From Apostichopus japonicus (taxonomy: Eukaryota; Echinodermata; Holothuroidea; Aspidochirotida; Stichopodidae), in assembly GCF_037975245.1 (NCBI RefSeq), contig NC_092582.1:14959077-15023076 (forward strand): a stretch of DNA of 64,000 nt. Direction: 5' to 3'. Positions within the stretch are counted from its first letter, which is position 1, and each line of letters starts with the position of its first letter. Below the pieces are notes generated by a model. That model was not told the origin of the DNA. It saw only the letters and a list, made by a program, of their open reading frames with translations, and did not search any database. Positions 62,560 to 64,000 of this stretch are shown here, one piece after another. Both the position numbers and the translations under genes were made by a program.

Positions 62560-64000
62560 GTAACATCTCTTGTAATTACACCGTGCCCCTACAATCCATC
62601 TTTTCGTCATGATGCACAGTTTCAATACACAATCCCATGTATGCCATCGTGAATACATGTACGATGATTTCACTTTGAGTTCCAGCGCTTACATTCATGA
62701 AGGATCTTGGTTCAATCAAAGTTGTTTGAGCTGTTTCTAAGAGTTTGGCTAATGTACAGCACAGTACTGTTTACATCAAATTCTAAACAAATTAGACATA
62801 GCTTGACATTGACTGATTGTATACAATATAATGTTATTTCCTGAACTACTTCTTGCAGAGATGAGTTTTGCAGGTTATCAGTTAAAATATAGCGACATAT
62901 CGTTCTGGCTGATTTGGCAGAACGATATTGGCAGCAAAAACTCATATCGATATCTGTTGCGGATATATCGCAGTATTGCAATATTACATTCAAAGTGCTT
63001 CATGTGACCTATTTCTGGCATTGGTTTCAAACTGCTTACTATCAACAATGTTTACATTCACCCTGAAAATTGAAGAAAAAAGTAAATAACAACAAAAACA
63101 ACGAAAAACAACAACAACCTTTAAACAATAAATAAATAAAAGGGACTGCAAAAGGCTTCACCAACTAGTGGCTCCAACTATTACAGCAAACATTGACAAA
63201 ACAGCATCCTGACATTCCCTGACATGACTTTCATACCACAGCATACTCTGAACTAAAGTTTTGCTTATCGCAAAGATGTACTGTATAATACAGTTTATCT
63301 GATCTCCATCTACTGCTAATGAGAGTTAGACAGCTCAAAAATCTCAGGGACCCCAGATGATGTTATAGGGGCTGTTGGGGTGGGGGGGGGGAGGGGGTGG
63401 GAGGATGGTGGCCAGAGGTCAGACCTTTGGTCACTGATGATGATGAATTGCCCATTGTGACACCATGCCTGTGTGACGACCATTGTTGTGATTCAAATAA
63501 TTGTAGGCCATGGCTTCCCAGAGTCCCAGAAAGGATGCCCAGGTACTGGTTATCAAGCAGTATTAAATGTACAGTTAGTAAGTACTCAGAAAACAACCAT
63601 AATCAAGCACATGACAATTTTCATAGACATGTCCAAGGAGACATGTATCCTCCTTTCTAGATTCCAGTGGAAACTGTGGTCTAGTTCAGTGCCATTTAGA
63701 TTCTTATATCCTAGTACAATGAAACATTGACTTTATAAATCCCAGCTACAATGTAGTGAGTCCAATGATGATTCAGATGAGTTTCCAACCCAACTTGAAG
63801 ATACTTCTCATTTCCCTGCTCCATTTCTCTAAAAGTCACTTGGGAAACTCCGTTCATAAACCAATTTTACAGATGACAGTTGCCATAGTAACCGGGGCCC
63901 AAACACTGTTACCTTCATACATTAGTCAAGCTCTCTTGTTAACATGGTTGTAAAAGTCTTTTTTGGAAAGCAAACAGGCATAGGTTTCGATTTATTCTCT

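Larger units (their letters stand above)
57361..64000. other. Gene-poor region right of PSMB7
   Basis: It contains tandem repeats (57,697-58,043 and 58,717-58,790), MITE copy B, a C-homopolymer near 61,603 and G-rich patches near 59,128 and 63,382. The longest open frame (118 codons at 60,165) lacks splice context and family features. No gene is supported. Confidence 0.6.

Noticed and set aside
63397-63660. Overlapping plus-strand frames near 63.4-63.7 kb
   Set aside because: They start in a G-rich simple tract and show no recognisable protein features or splice sites that chain to another exon.

Overview
This window looks like nuclear DNA of an invertebrate deuterostome, probably an echinoderm, although the taxon is an inference. 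The reasons are an intron-rich, AT-rich layout with short exons and long introns, protein sequences clearly closer to vertebrate families than to insect ones, and abundant hAT elements, TTAA-flanked MITEs and tRNA-derived SINEs. There is no sign of a bacterial operon or a viral genome.

Two protein-coding genes can be reconstructed from splice sites, with reading frame carried through the junctions. (1) On the minus strand, from about 47,785 down to the left edge, lies most of a CDK5RAP2/PDE4DIP (myomegalin)-type centrosomal coiled-coil gene. I place 38 coding exons, giving about 2,200 residues. The CM1 gamma-tubulin-complex-binding motif is in exons 2-3, and the conserved 'KxLKRDKAIQG' block is in exon 11. 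Seventeen consecutive symmetric phase-0 coiled-coil exons and one very large exon of about 723 codons follow. Two copies of a signature of the type 'LR..LE.SI..N..LR..LE' lie near the left edge. The C-terminal end, including the expected CM2, is outside the window. (2) On the plus strand at 52,353-56,906 lies a complete seven-exon PSMB7 (20S proteasome subunit beta-2) of 274 residues with all catalytic residues. The two genes are head to head, about 4.6 kb apart between start codons.

Layout: 1-32,504 holds CDK5RAP2 exons 38 to 2, with introns carrying minisatellites and one decayed exon duplicate. 32,505-47,732 is a 15 kb 5' intron region carrying MITEs, a SINE, a LINE-like 3' tail, a TIR element rich in GGGGTAAAA motifs and a 2.3-kb hAT element. 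47,733-47,785 is the first coding exon. 47,786-52,352 is the intergenic region with a TTAA MITE and two hAT-type elements, the larger ending only 231 bp before the PSMB7 start codon. 57,361-64,000 is gene-poor, with tandem repeats and a second copy of the TTAA MITE.

The genes do not form a pathway: one organises microtubule nucleation at centrosomes and the other cleaves proteins in the proteasome core. As I recall, their human counterparts both lie in 9q33, so the proximity may be ancient linkage. The most notable observations are: a recurrent motif 'LxxK(D/E)xx(I/L)(Q/K/E)' sitting exactly at many exon ends; an 81-bp duplication that copied a splice donor; a fossil of exon 6; a GC-AG intron; and transposons whose target-site duplications can be read directly. 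I found no convincing new biological system.
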